DNA of 64,000 bases from Siphlonurus alternatus (GCA_949825025.1 OX463779.1:46521284-46585283); one strand, 5' to 3'. Shown: positions 46,112 to 58,530, counted from the stretch's first letter. The notes: a model not told the origin generated them from the letters alone. Numbers and translations are program-made.

Positions 46112-46326
46112 GGGCTGTCTCACATAGAATTGTATAATTTTGCAGCGTATATGATAAAAAAAAAAGAACCTATGCGATCAGCCATATATCCGCGCCCACA
46201 CAGCTTCGCATAGTATGACATCGTCACATTGTACGTTTCGCATTTAGAACCGGTTCTAAATTTGTATCATACAATACCATACGATACGATACGATACGAT
46301 ACGAAAGCAGTGTGCGACTCCCCCAT
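46112..46326. repeat. Family M element with CGATA microsatellite
   Basis: GGGCTGTCTCACATAGAATT at the left and AAGCAGTGTGCGACTCCCCC at the right. It contains a short ATACG tandem (46283-46303). Confidence 0.6.
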
Positions 46327-46514
46327 CCTTATCTCATGAACTGTCTTTGAAATCTTTAAAACTTTAATTAGAAATGTGGAGAAATTAAGCCGCCATTATT
46401 TTCAGTGCCCCTTAAAGTATGCAACTTATCGTACATGCGAGCGTTGCAGCTCAGCGGTAGTCTGCATACAGGCTGACGATTAGCCGAGCGGATTTATAAA
46501 CCGATTTGAGTAGT

Positions 46515-46640
46515 ATAACACTCTTCGCCTCGGAAAATTTTCCACTTGCAACCTTATTAATCATGCTCTGTGTTATTCTTACGGGGCATGGTGATTAACA
46601 AGGCTGCAAAGGGAAATTTTCTGAGGCGACGACTGTACGT
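46515..46640. repeat. Family E hairpin
   Basis: CACTCTTCGCCTCGGAAAAT and TTTCTGAGGCGACGACTGTA ends; arms ACCTTATTAATCATG / CATGGTGATTAACAAGGCTG. Confidence 0.7.
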
Positions 46641-47401
46641 TTGTGTTCATAAAAATGTAATAATTTATAAATCGTATATATAATTATACTAAATAAAAGG
46701 TTTAAATTAATTTTTAAATCACATGAAATTTTATCAGTAGTGCAATATACTGCATAATAATTTTAATGATATAACTTTCGCTGTTTCATAATTTTTAACA
46801 TTTTACAGCACTCTTTTATCTTTTTATATAATTAAAAAATATAAATATAATTTTATTTCCATATTATATAATAAATACATTATGTAAATGTATTTTTTCA
46901 TGCTGTGATAATATACGCGTATATAAAATAAAAAATAAATTAACAGCACTTTTTTGTTAATACGTTGTATAGTTAATTTTTTTATTGCATATTTAAAAAT
47001 CATGTAATAATAATATACCATAATATCATTTACTTAATAGCAAATTCAGGTATATTACTTAAGTTAATTTAATTTTAAACTCATGAAGCAGTTTTAAAGG
47101 CGTCGATTGGATTATAATACCGTGGCGTGGCTGATCCTCTTAGCGTGGCAAATTGTGTTAGTTGCGGCTATCATTGTTGCGGCTACCTACCGTTCGTGGC
47201 GCTGCTGGCGTCTCTACCCACAAAGACGTCTTGGGTCGAGTGACGGCCGCCAAGTCGTATCAACGTCACTGCAAGGGGCGCGAGATTTCACTTCAAGGAA
47301 TCCATTAAATGTTAACGCCAACTGCTATGAAATATATATTTAAAAGATCCTATAATATTTATTTTTTATTTATTATTTCCCCCATAAGTAAATAATAATA
47401 T

Positions 47402-47533
47402 GTACAGTCATCGCCTCTGAAAATTTCTCTTTGTGGCCTTGTTAATCATCATGCTCCGTAAGAATAACACAGGACATGGTGATTAACAAGGCTGCAAGTC
47501 GGAAATTTTCCAAGGCGACGAGTGTGCGTACAA
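47402..47533. repeat. Family E hairpin
   Basis: TACAGTCATCGCCTCTGAAA and TTCCAAGGCGACGAGTGTGC ends around the family arms. Confidence 0.7.
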
Positions 47534-48408
47534 GAGATAGGGTGAGGATAGCACGTAAAACACCAATAAGGTGCTAAAACATAAAAAAGTGGCAGCTATC
47601 CTCCTTATATTTGCTAGTGTGCTCTACGGTTATTTTAAAGAATTTAAATTTAAATAAAAAAATATACGAGTCTGCTATAGTTGCATGCAAAAATCCTTCT
47701 TTCATATTTTACTGATAAGCAAGACATGCAACAACAAGCTTTCTTGAAAATAGAAGAAAAATTGCGCAACTAAAAGACTCATATATATTAAATTAACTTG
47801 TGCACAAACAATCATAAAGCGTCTGTTTTGCAGTCTTTTTAACTCCGCTTCTTCAGTGCATGCATTTGTCTACTCTCTACTCTTATATATTAATAATATG
47901 TATATTATTTTGTATTTGTGTTGCATATGATATATAATATAAGGATTTTAGAATATATTATAATATTAAAATTTAATAATTCAACAAATCTCATTTTGCC
48001 TCGTTCAGAGTATTTTCTGTTTTTTTATTTATTTTTTTGGGAATTTCTTTCTTATACATTTAATAAAATATTTTCATGCCATATATAATGCCAACCAATA
48101 ATGACTGTCAACTGTTATATTATTTAATATGAGGGAAATATAAAAGTAAATAAATATACATAATGTAACAAAATATTACAAACAATTAAAAACAATTTAA
48201 GTGCTGACATTAAAATCTGTAATGGTAAAATTGAAATTTATACTACATGGTTTGAATGTTGTAGATAATGAAATGCAATATGACATGTGAAAAAAAAAAA
48301 AAAAAAAAAAAAATCTCTCTCATTATAATGATTCTCTTAATTTCCTCAATTAATAATTCATTAAATCAAGAGTCAATTAATTCCCAAGCGAAGTCTCTGC
48401 ATATTGGG

Positions 48409-48571
48409 TGCGATTCACGAAGCAATTAGTCATGCAGGGTTCTAACCACGTTTAGCTTAACCACGTTTATAGCTTAAACACGTTTAACTATATATAGGTG
48501 GTTTAACACGTAAAACAGGTGTAGTTAAACGTGTTTAGAAACGTGGCTAACTGTTTTGTGAATCGCACCCA
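48409..48571. repeat. Family B foldback element
   Basis: Tips GGGTGCGATTCACGAAGCAA and TTTTGTGAATCGCACCC are exact inverted matches over most of their length. The inner arm repeats TTTAGCTTAA/ACCACG. Confidence 0.7.
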
Positions 48572-49035
48572 TTGAAACTATACATATACTGAGGAGCTTC
48601 AAGCTCCTGAGATACAAAGTATATAACGCGTGCATTTCTCCATTTTTATTTCTCTATTTTCACTCACAAACAATTCTTCCATCAATAAAGAAAAAGAATG
48701 TGTTCTCCGTTAGTTTTGGGTTCTGGCCAGGTGATTGTGATACTTTTTCTTGGCTTGTTGAGGGCCCACTCTGATTGGTCGTGCTGGAATCGACCGAGGT
48801 ACGGCGGAGGTCCCCTGGCTAGGCTAGGGCTTGCTCGCAGCCAATTATCCTCGGGGGCATCGATCACGCCGCAGGTTCAACTAATGATGCTCTCAGTACT
48901 CGTTATCGTCATAACTGTGATCTTGTCTGTTGTCTTGTGAGTGCAATGAAATAGTTAATAATTTTACTACACTATTAAACAAAAATGAGAGAGAAAAACA
49001 AAATTAGTAATGTATAATTATATACTAATATATTC

Positions 49036-49213
49036 TCCCTTGTCCGCAATAATCTGCCTACCATGATCTTGTTGCAATAATGAGCTCTATCTTATATTTC
49101 AAGTTTCCGTAAAAATTAGCTTTATTTTATATCGATTTACAGCTCATAATTGCGATCACCTAAAGTAACAGATAGCTCATTGCATTATTCCAGACGAGGG
49201 ACGATATATTATA
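49036..49213. repeat. Family H foldback element
   Basis: TGATCTTGTTGCAATAATGA and AGATAGCTCATTGCATTATT, then CCAGACGAGGGACGA, match the other two copies. Confidence 0.6.
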
Positions 49214-49495
49214 TTTAAATCTTAAATAGTCAATGAAGACAAGAAGACGAATGACGGCAATTGTTGATAATAGAAATTATCGTATGAAAAAATAATTATA
49301 ATAGAAATCAACCGATCTTTGATGCGTATAAGTTGCAGTAAAGCATATTTAAATATTTTCTTTTGAAGTATTTTAAAGTTTTGTGTTAAATTTTAATGGT
49401 AAAAGTTATATATATAATATTTCTCTACATAATCTGGAATCGAGCTAAAAGTACGTACATATAGAATGGAGACTTTGGGAGTCTGGGTGGTCTGA

Positions 49496-49531
49496 GGGGG
49501 GAGGGGGGGGGAGGGGGGGAGGGGGGGGGGA
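49496..49531 (+). repeat. G-run tract, potential G-quadruplex
   Basis: Four runs of six or more G separated by single A residues, unlike anything else in this AT-rich window. Confidence 0.7.
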
Positions 49532-50190
49532 GACAGTGTCAATCCTCTCTTGCTAGCAGGCAGCCGCTCATTTGGCGCAGCGAGTAACGAGATTAGTGCG
49601 AGGCAGAGAGAGAGAGAGGAGGGGACACAGAAGGGATGAAGCTACATGAGAGAGAGTTGCTGCTGGATGGAAAAATAACACACAGACATGCTGATTACAC
49701 GGGAAGCAATCCCCAACAGAGTATAGAGGCATCAGCCTTGTCAAATAGTAGAGAGAGCTTGTTGTTTATGTTAACTTGCCGCATTTTTCTCTCTACCATC
49801 TAACCATGTTTACCCACAAAATTAGTCTCTCTCTTTCTAAATGGAAAAAAATAGAGAGATCTAACATTTTGTGATAAAAGTTTTTGGGTGCTCGCATGAA
49901 AAAAAAAAAGTGGTGATTTCAACTTGTTTTTTTTTTTTTTACTGAAGGTGTGGGAAGATCAAAGCTTCACTTTTACATGTTGTGATGTCAAAGTCAGCAA
50001 TCTCAGCTGTAGCCTTGGGGAAATCGGACGAAACAAAACAAAATCGTTGCACTTTTTTTTGTCCCTTCCATGTCATATACAATTGTGTTAACAATTTTGT
50101 TAGCTTTTGATTATTCTGTTCGGAAATGTTTTCTTTCTTTTTACTTTTGCATTCTTTATAAACCACGTTCACATTTTTTAGTGTACACAA

Positions 50191-50366
50191 GCGTTGAAAT
50201 AAATTTCATCTTTTATTCGCTATTAAGCTCTCTCCTCGTCTAATTCCCTCTATTTTGCACCATTTTAGACTTTGAGCGAGGAGGAAATTAGATGTGTTTT
50301 TGAGGTAAAAAGATTAAGTTTAGACGTGTAAAGGATGATTTGAAGACGTAATTTTTCAACTAGGGC
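50191..50366 (-). repeat. Family A element (copy 10, internally deleted)
   Basis: GTTGAAATAAATTTCATCTT at one end and TTTTTCAACTAGGG at the other, but only about 175 bases long. The block between the CACCATTTTAGA and CTTTGAGCGAGGAGG marks is missing. Confidence 0.65.
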
Positions 50367-50627
50367 ATTATTAATATTACATATAATATTTAATACGTAA
50401 AAAATATGCATAGTCTGTGAATTCCTTATGTTTTTGGAATTTGTAATTCATTGGGGTTTTGAATTGGAACTCAAAGTACTCATAACATGTATTGGTCTGC
50501 TCCCCGTTTATTAAAATTACTTTCAGTAAAATTTTACTCATTAAGTCATCATCAAAATATTCAAAATATTTGAAAACTCAAATTGAATAATATAATTAAA
50601 ATAGATCTGACTTTAACCAACCAAATT

Positions 50628-50877
50628 ATCAACTTTGAAACGTTAATAGTGCTTTTTCGTCACCTTTATTTTACATGATATGAATACCAATTAAATTGAA
50701 ATTTTAAATTTAAAAAAAAGTCGCCACCGGGCTTCGAACCTCGGCTCTCTCGTGTGTTATTTGGCGCGGGGTTCGAAGCCCAGTGGCAACTTAATTTAAA
50801 TTTAAAATTTCATATTGGTATCCATATAATGTGAAATAAAGATGATGAAAAAGCACTATTAACGTTTCAAAGTTATT
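50628..50877. repeat. Hairpin element with paired GGTTCGAAGCC motifs at its centre
   Basis: Arms AACTTTGAAACGTTAATAGT and ACTATTAACGTTTCAAAGTT. Near the centre, CCGGGCTTCGAACCTCGG and GGGGTTCGAAGCCCAG are mutual inversions, each carrying a tRNA B-box core. Confidence 0.65.
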
Positions 50878-51442
50878 AATAACATCATCGAAACTGGAGA
50901 ATTGAAAATACAAAATTAAATCAACCAAATTATGTTATATTTTGTACTTTTTTTATAGTTATTAAACAATTTATTTAATTTTAAATAAAAATAAAATTAT
51001 TTTATATAATAAACATTAAATTTTATATGAAACTAATTGATTTATACTAACAATAAAATATATTATAAATAAAAGTGAAATTTAAAGTGTATGTTTGTAA
51101 TTAATTATCTACGGGGTCACATGTCACCAATTAACGCGCCACATAGACTGGTAGCTAATCAGAGTACAAGAAGTATTTATGAGCAGGACCAAGCATAAAG
51201 CAACGGCCGCTAATTGCGGGGCTGCGGTGGTGGGTGGGGGATATCGGCTGGGGAAATATGCGCAGCAAGAATCGTTTTTTTAATTCTCATCCTACCGGCT
51301 CTGCTACGGACGAATTAACACCATAAATAAATAGTATTGATTAAATAAAAAAAATATACACACCAACACATGGATATAAGCAAACATAACAACTCATTTT
51401 TATTACTAAACAAAATATAAAGCTACAATTATTTTAAAATAT

Positions 51443-51444
<2 letters not shown>

Positions 51445-51504
<60 letters not shown>
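51445..51504. repeat. (AT)n microsatellite
   Basis: About 30 uninterrupted AT units. Confidence 0.9.
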
Positions 51505-51506
<2 letters not shown>

Positions 51507-52238
51507 CCTAATAAAAATTACAGTCCTCTACCAAGGCCGGAAGCCTTATAGTGCTGTGCTGGTATGAGCTGATATACAATATCGTTACACCTCCGGCCTA
51601 ACATATTTTCAGCCTACATTAGTGCATGGCTTAAAATTCTACAAACAAATTAAACAAATGTAATGGTGTAATAGTAATTAATTCTTATTACTGGAAAAAT
51701 TGGTATCTTTTTTTTTATAAATAATAAAACATAAAAAATTTAAAGTTTATTAATTTTATTGGAAATTTTTGAACACTTATATTATAATGTGAATGGGATA
51801 TTTTTTTAGACACAAATTGAGCATGCAGTTTTGTTTTTGCTAATGTGTGTTACATTTTTTTATGATTTTACTCAATAAACATTTATATTAAATTGTTATT
51901 ATTAATATTATTATTATTATAGTTTCAAAAATATGATATTACAGTTCAGCGATTTTCTATCAAAAATTAAATTAATGAAATTTAAGTTGGATTGATGGAT
52001 TTTAGGAGTGATAAAATATCTCTTGTTTATACTTGCAGAAAACTTTTAAACAAAAGGCACATGTTATTTTCATTAGGCTACTATAGATAGTCGATGTAAA
52101 AGCATGGCCAATATTATCAAGTGTATAGCAGTTTGCTTGGTGTATGTATATTCCAACAATGGGTTCGTTGAAACAACATTGACGGCATTGCTGGACAAGC
52201 TTGAGTGTTATTGTTGCAACAGCGCCATCTGTGCCGCG

Positions 52239-52320
52239 CACGTGACTACAAGAGACATCTGGCGTCCAATCACGTTAATTGTGGCGGTCACGTGACCAAG
52301 ACACGTGATCACGACACGTG
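52239..52320. promoter_or_regulatory. Cluster of four CACGTG E-boxes
   Basis: CACGTG at 52239, 52289, 52302 and 52315; the last three are exactly 13 bases apart. AGCGCCATCT, a CTCF-like core, is 18 bases before the first. Confidence 0.45.
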
Positions 52321-52682
52321 TACGAACCATCAGTCAAGTACGAAATCACTCCTAATTGTATTATAACAAAATCAAAATTACATAATTTATAAAATGGCTT
52401 TGCTAAGAAATAAGGTTTAAGAATAATTCTTTCAATTTTCATTTCATTTGTATATTTTTTGTTACAATTAATATATGTGTTGCAAGTGGAGTGTATTGTT
52501 ATAATACACTATATAGTAATCTTCAAGTTTAAATGAATATATTATAAATTACAATATTTGATACTAAAATATTCAAAGTTTCTACGGCATAAAAATTTAA
52601 TTGAATATTAATGCTAGCTAATTTGCATTGAACAGCTTCATCAAATTTTTTATCATTAAGATCTTTATTATAAAGTTAAAAA

Positions 52683-52942
52683 GGACTAAAATTACGTCTT
52701 CAATTCATCCTCTACACGTTTAAACCTAATCTTTTTACCTCTAAAACACATCTTATTTCTTCTTCGCTCAAAGTGAGGATGAAATGAAGACAATATTTCT
52801 AACATTTTATTCTTAACAAAAGAAAAGAAGACGTAATCTTGACTTTTTTCCTCTAAAAATTCTAAAATGGTACAAAATAAGAGGAAATTTGACGAGGAGA
52901 GAGCTTAATAGTGAATAAAAGATCAAATTTAATTCAACTTGG
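52683..52942 (+). repeat. Family A element (copy 11)
   Basis: Internal marks TCTACACGTTTAAACCTAAT and CGCTCAAAGTGAGGATGAAA are well kept. The tips are weaker (GACTAAAATTACGTC at the left, TTCAACTTGG at the right). Confidence 0.6.
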
Positions 52943-53175
52943 AAATCTACTGAACTTCAGGCACTAAGGTACTTGAAACAATATTTCTTAAAAAAAAAAT
53001 GGTAGATACAATTTGTGAGGGTAAATCTGTTTTTGTCAGTTAGTAAAGTTGACGAGGCTCTATGAGATGTAGAAAGTTAAGATGGAGGAGTGTTGGGGAA
53101 TCACCTTCATTTCTCAGCAGGGTGGAAATTGGCGCGGGCGGCGCCTAGGGGAATCAACGCGCCAACTAGTCAGTA

Positions 53176-53350
53176 CCCTAGTCGAAAAATAAGAGTGCCA
53201 AGTGGTAATTTGAGCAGTAGTCAAGTAGTTGACTACTTGTTTTTAAGTAGTCAACTACTTAAAACAAGTAGTTGATTACTTAAAAACAAGTAGTCAACTA
53301 CTTGACTACTGCTCAAATTACCACTTGGCACTCTTATTTTTCGACTAGGG
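53176..53350. mobile_element. Near-perfect 175-base palindromic element flanked by TA
   Basis: It reads CCCTAGTCGAAAAATAAGAG inward from both ends, with AGTAGTCAAGTAGTTGACTA repeats in the centre. TA stands on each side. The arms are almost identical, which suggests recent insertion or strong gene conversion. The tip resembles family A (CCCTAGT-GAAAAAT). Confidence 0.75.
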
Positions 53351-53663
53351 TAAGCCCGTTCCCTGAGGAGAGCGCGATTGTTTTTACTGTGGGAACTCGG
53401 GCGGTGGAGGGCTCTCATAGACTCGGGGCGTTTGCACGGAGCATCCCTTGAGACGGGGGGCGACAGATTGGCCCGATCTTCACACGAGACTCGCTCACCC
53501 GCGACCATACGAGTCTCTTTATTTCAAAATATTTGCTGTACAGAGAATAAAAAAAATTACTTAACGACTTTCTTTTTTTTTAGTTTGCCGAAAATAAGAA
53601 TCACCATTTGAAATGATCCCACAGTAAATTATAAAACCATTATTGATTTTATTTAAATGTCGT

Positions 53664-53908
53664 CCCGAGTTGAAATAAATTTCATCTCTCTCTTCGTTTT
53701 TTTCCCTTTTTGTAAAATTCTAGAGGAAAAAAGAGGGAAAAATGCAAGATCGCGTCTTCCGTTTTCTTATTTTTTAGAGACATTGTCTCCATTTCTTCCT
53801 CACTTCGAGCGAAGAGAAAATAAGATGTGTTTTTAGGTAAAAATATGTAATAAGATTAGGTTTAGACGTGTATATGATGAGTTGAAGACGAAATTTTTCA
53901 ACTAAGGT
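53664..53908 (-). repeat. Family A element (copy 12)
   Basis: Starts CCCGAGTTGAAATAAATTTC and ends TTTTTCAACTAAGG; full-length apart from a small central deletion. Confidence 0.7.
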
Positions 53909-54967
53909 TATTACAACGAAGTAAGAAATCCACAACGTAATTAGCAAATCTTAGTTTAATTTAGGTTAGTTAATCAAATCTCTACTTTTAATTAACAAAC
54001 TATATAATATAATAAAATGTATATTTTTATTGAAATACTATTATAAAATTGAAACTAATTTCACGCCCTTCATGGTATAATATAAATTATTTTGAGTTCT
54101 CTGTTTTGTTGGAAAAAATAATACAAAATAAATTGGAAGTGCATTCTTAATTAATAAAGTGAGAACATAACAATTTTTGAAAAGAGTAAAGAATTATAAC
54201 TAATTAATTCAACTAATATGATTTATAAAATAATGCTTATTATAACAAAATCTACTTTAAAATGTGATTATAATAAATATAAACGTTTATATTAAACATT
54301 TAGTTCATAATTTGAAAGAAAATATGAAACTATTATAATTAAAAGTAAGTTAATATAAAATTAAAATAATATCTTTATTCAATTTACAAAAATAAACATA
54401 ACGTACACAAATATTGAATTCATTACTATACGTTGCAGTAGCTTTACGTACATTATCATATAATTGCATTACTACAACACTATAGGAAACACAAGACAGT
54501 AAGCGGGGTATGTGACAATCAATTCACTGGCAATGTGCAGAGGGGGCATTAAAAATTGTTAGTCTGGTTTTCACCCCTTTGTGAGAGAAGAGGAGGGAGG
54601 GGGTCAGTGTGTCATTCCTCCCTTCAGCCATTAATTCCGCGCAAATAATTCATGATCAAGACACAATCTGCTAAATGGTGCAGCCCGCTATAACATTGCC
54701 TACTCCCTTGGGACTTCTAGTGCTGTATGCAACCACCAACACGTTATGTGTTGTATGTGCAGTACGAATACATGTAATCAACAGCAATACTATATTAAAT
54801 ATTTAATATTAAAAATAGGATACATAAGATATTAATATACTTGGACAATATACCATTCTTATTTAAAAATATTAAAAGACTTTATAAAAATAATTTTTCA
54901 AATAGTTTGGAAAAAACAGATAACAAACTAATAGGCATGTCATTTGCAACGGCAAAAAAACGATAGT

Positions 54968-55317
54968 TTCATGTTTACGTTTTGGGTAGCACGGAGATAC
55001 CCGAAGCCGTCCAAAGATCTTCGAAATGTTATAGGCAGAAAAACTTAAAATTCTATTATGTTCTGCAGGTTAACATAACTCATATTTGTTTTTTAATGAT
55101 AGTTTTGGTTGAAAAATATTTTTCTTCAATAGCATTGGTTCTTTTTGTGACCGTTTATGAAAAAAAATTATAAGAAAAATTATGCGAATAGCCAGGAGAA
55201 ATAAATTTTGAAACCAACTTTAACATGTATTTGCTATGCCGGTGACAATTTGTTTTGCGTATATACACAATCGTGATGTCATATTGTTTTATGACGTATG
55301 GTGAAAGACCCGTATAG
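54968..55317 (+). repeat. Family J element, uninterrupted copy
   Basis: Starts GTTTCATGTTTACGTTTTGG, runs through GTAGCACGGAGATACCCGAA and ends near AAAGACCCGTATAGG. A single TTAA at 55072-55075 (GCAGGTTAACATAACTC) marks where the other copy is interrupted. Confidence 0.7.
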
Positions 55318-55473
55318 GATAATTCAATTTTGTCATATTTTTTTTTTCTGTTCGCCTGCAAGAAGTAATAGTTATGCAACCAGATGGATTTCTCAGTATT
55401 GCGGGTTGCAGGAAATTCAGGCGCCAGCAATTCTGCGAACACATTCTTCAAAAGATGGAGTGCACATATTATA

Positions 55474-55697
55474 CAGTCAAAAAAATTTGACACTCCTTCC
55501 GGAAGTAGCCGGAAATAAGTGTGACGTTTGCAGCTGTTCTGTTTGTAATTTAGTTTTGAAACATAACAAAATGGTTTGAAGTTAGAATATTTCAGTACTG
55601 ACCTATGTGTGAAATTGTGACGCTGAAATATGAATTAAAAGACCAGAAACATCAAACTTTCGCAACTTCCGGAGGGAATATTATGTAAATTTGACTG
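55474..55697. repeat. Family F Tc1/mariner-like MITE
   Basis: TA/CAGTCAAAAAAATTTGACAC at the left and AATTTGACTG/TA at the right; interior CTTCCGGAAGTAGCCGGAAA. Confidence 0.72.
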
Positions 55698-56972
55698 TAT
55701 TCGAACAGTTTGTTCAATATCAAGTATCAGTGATGATTGTAAATTAGTAATGCGAGTGTTTTTACATCAAAAATTTACTTTTGGCAATAAAAGAGTGCCC
55801 GCTGTCTTTTAGTCTCTTAATTGCAGTCGGATAATTGCAGATTCAGATAAGAGATTTTAAAACAATATGAATTATAGATGTGAAGGCAAATATTGTTTGT
55901 TTTCTTTGAATAAATACATGAAAAAATGTCGAGTGTTAAGCGAATGAAATTTAATGAGCTAGAGTTGTTTACTTCAATGAATACAGTCTTTGAGTGTATG
56001 AAATGATACATGTATTTATACTATTTATCCTATTGGTTTAGTTTGAAAATAGATGTGTACAATATATTTTTTTGATGTATCTGAACATTTAAAATTTTAA
56101 TTAATAATATATTAATATTGAATACCCGTATACAGTATTAATTTTATATTTTAAATAGATAAATAAATAGTTAAAATAGATATATTAAATTCTATTAAAT
56201 AATAATAAGATTCTGCAGTGCATAATGCATAAACCTTAAAAAATGTTATAAAAAATCAAATACTAATATACTAATTTAACAATAAGAACAAAATGTAAAG
56301 CAAAATCAAGCCGCGTCTTCAAAAAATATATACGCGTATATTGGTTCTGTAAAAACATGTAACAAGTATTTTCTTTTGAGGATATTTTAATATAATTACT
56401 TCATTAAATAAAAGTCAAACGAGTGGAATAGCGCTGGTATCGCTATGTTAATATTGTAACCAATCAGATCGCGGCTAAGGAGCTGACGCGGCGGAGCGGT
56501 GATAATGCGCTAACTAGCGCTGATCTAATTATCCTCAGGCAGCTACAAGACGCCTCTTCCCCTTTGTCACCTTCATTCTTCGTCTGTTCAGTGAAAAGAA
56601 CGGGTTTTCATTTATTTTAGAATTCCAGCTGGATATTTTTTTGTGCGATTTGTAAGTGCACAAAAATGAAAATCCAGGGTTTTAATATCTTTTTATCTTA
56701 TTCATTTAATATAATTTATATAATATTTAATTAATAGACTGAAGGTAAAAACAACCTGAAAATAGTAGCTTTGTAAAAGGCATATCTGATAAATAAAATG
56801 CTAATAAAAGGTCATAAATGGACCAATTTAATGGATTTTTGTTGTATATACATCGTGGCTTTTGTAACTATTCATATAAAATTAAAAAGAAGGCGGAAAA
56901 AAAGCACTGAATTAATTGTTTATGTTTTCAATATTTTTTCTAATAAATAATAATATTTATTATATACCACTA

Positions 56973-57268
56973 CTTTTAGATGCTGAATTTGTTTTAGTAC
57001 TTTATGTCCATACATAATTGCTCTGATTTCATCTTAACATCCAGCACTTTTGACCAATAAAGTACTTCATCTGTGTGTATAGTAAGTACAAATGACAATA
57101 AAGTACCAAAAATCGACTCTCTTTTTTCAGTACTAAATTTTTACTTAGATAAAGTAATTTATTGGTCAAGAGTGCTGCAATGGATTTAAATTAAATGATA
57201 CCAATTTTGTACTGACATAAAATTAAAGTAATGAAAAACTAATTCAGCATCTAAAAGTTTAGTGTGTA
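56973..57268. repeat. Family G foldback element
   Basis: ACTTTTAGATGCTGAATTTG and ACTAATTCAGCATCTAAAAG ends; inner CATCCAGCACTTTTGACCAA is shared with the 18-kb copy. Confidence 0.68.
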
Positions 57269-57838
57269 TGAATTAAAAATTACTATAATAGGAACTAAAT
57301 ACGTAATTAAACATTCAAGAAGAAAATTAAATAGAATTTTGTTGAACTTGTACAAACTTGGCTGTGATTCTCACAAACTAATTTAAGTTTTCTTCTCTTG
57401 TCGTTGAATTATTACTTTTCTCTCACTTTCGTTTGTTTTTGCTGCGATTGCGCGAGTTGGCTTGTCCCCGCTACTACTGCTGCTATATATCTGCTCGCTC
57501 ACAGTGAAGGATATGCATGCTGATTTGACGCGGGACGGACGGGCATGGTTAATTTACCAGCCCACTAGGCTACCGCACGTAAGCTTCATATATCTAATAC
57601 TGACCATTAACAATTAAACCAAGCCAATTTAGTCAAAAGCATGCACATCTACATACAATCTCTGTAAAAGGGATTTTCAGATTTTCAATTAGCAGTAACA
57701 AAAAATTATGACGTTTTAAAGTTTTTTTTAAGGAGATTCATAAAGGTTTTTTTTTATCAATCTGTACAGTATAAATAATTATAAATGTGAATATTAACTT
57801 TGTAATTAATATAAATCACTTGCCATAAATATATTAAT

Positions 57839-57963
57839 GAGCATGATTCACAAAGAAAGTTAACCTAGGTTTCTCGTTTAGTGTCATTGAATTAGGCTGG
57901 CGCTTATGGGCGCGATTATATAATGATCGAGAAACGTGGATAACTCTTTCGTAAATCGTCCCC
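57839..57963. repeat. Family B foldback element (diverged)
   Basis: CATGATTCACAAAGAAAGTT and AACTCTTTCGTAAATCGTCC ends. The interior CATTGAATTAGGCTGGCGCT is shared with the nested copy at 12.8 kb. Confidence 0.55.
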
Positions 57964-58434
57964 AATATATTATACATTTTTTATTCATTTAATTTTTATG
58001 GCGAGGATTATTAGGCATGCAATGACTTTTCTTGAATACACTTGTTCATTAAATTCAGACAAAATATAAATCTATGATACTTTGGTGTCCTCATGTTTAA
58101 ACTTTCATTTGCATAAATTAAATGTATATTTTTTATTTGTAATTGTCATTTTCATCAAGTATTAATTTAATTTTTCATGAATACAAAAAAAAAATATAAA
58201 AACTAAGCATTATTTTATGAAGATTCATTCACTTTATTTCTCTGTGCAAATTCACAAAGTGTTAAAAACTTCTGTGTTTTATGTAAAGAAATAATAATTT
58301 GTTAAATTTAATAAAACTTGGAGAAAGAAATTAAGGTTGTAGTCAAGGTTCGAAGATGGTACCACCGTTTGACGACGCTAACGATGAAAGTTTGGTCGTT
58401 TGGCTGATGGCTGGTGGGCGGGGCTGGGGAAGTC

Positions 58435-58530
58435 CCAGAGGGCGCCGCAGGTGGCGCTGGTGCAGCACCTGGTCCCGATGATGGAGCTGAGACGCGCCTT
58501 CTTGACTCACTCGCACTTTAGCGCCACTTT
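58435..58530. promoter_or_regulatory. CTCF-like motif cluster, candidate insulator
   Basis: CCAGAGGGCGCC (58435-58446), GCAGGTGGCGCTGG (58447-58460) and AGCGCCACTTT (58520-58530) match the Drosophila and vertebrate CTCF core forms. They stand in a GC-rich island between Phox2 and the P450 gene. Confidence 0.4.

Noticed and set aside
47107..47343. 78-codon ORF with a hydrophobic N-terminus
   Set aside because: No recognisable family, no splice partners, starts with a non-ATG codon, and lies among repeats.
48698..48940. 80-codon ORF with hydrophobic ends
   Set aside because: Looks like a chance ORF across a GC-richer patch with CCAAT and homeodomain-like motifs; no family resemblance.
870..53908. 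Family A copies as a CRISPR-like or satellite array
   Set aside because: Spacing is irregular, orientation mixed and each copy has inverted ends: dispersed transposon-type repeats.
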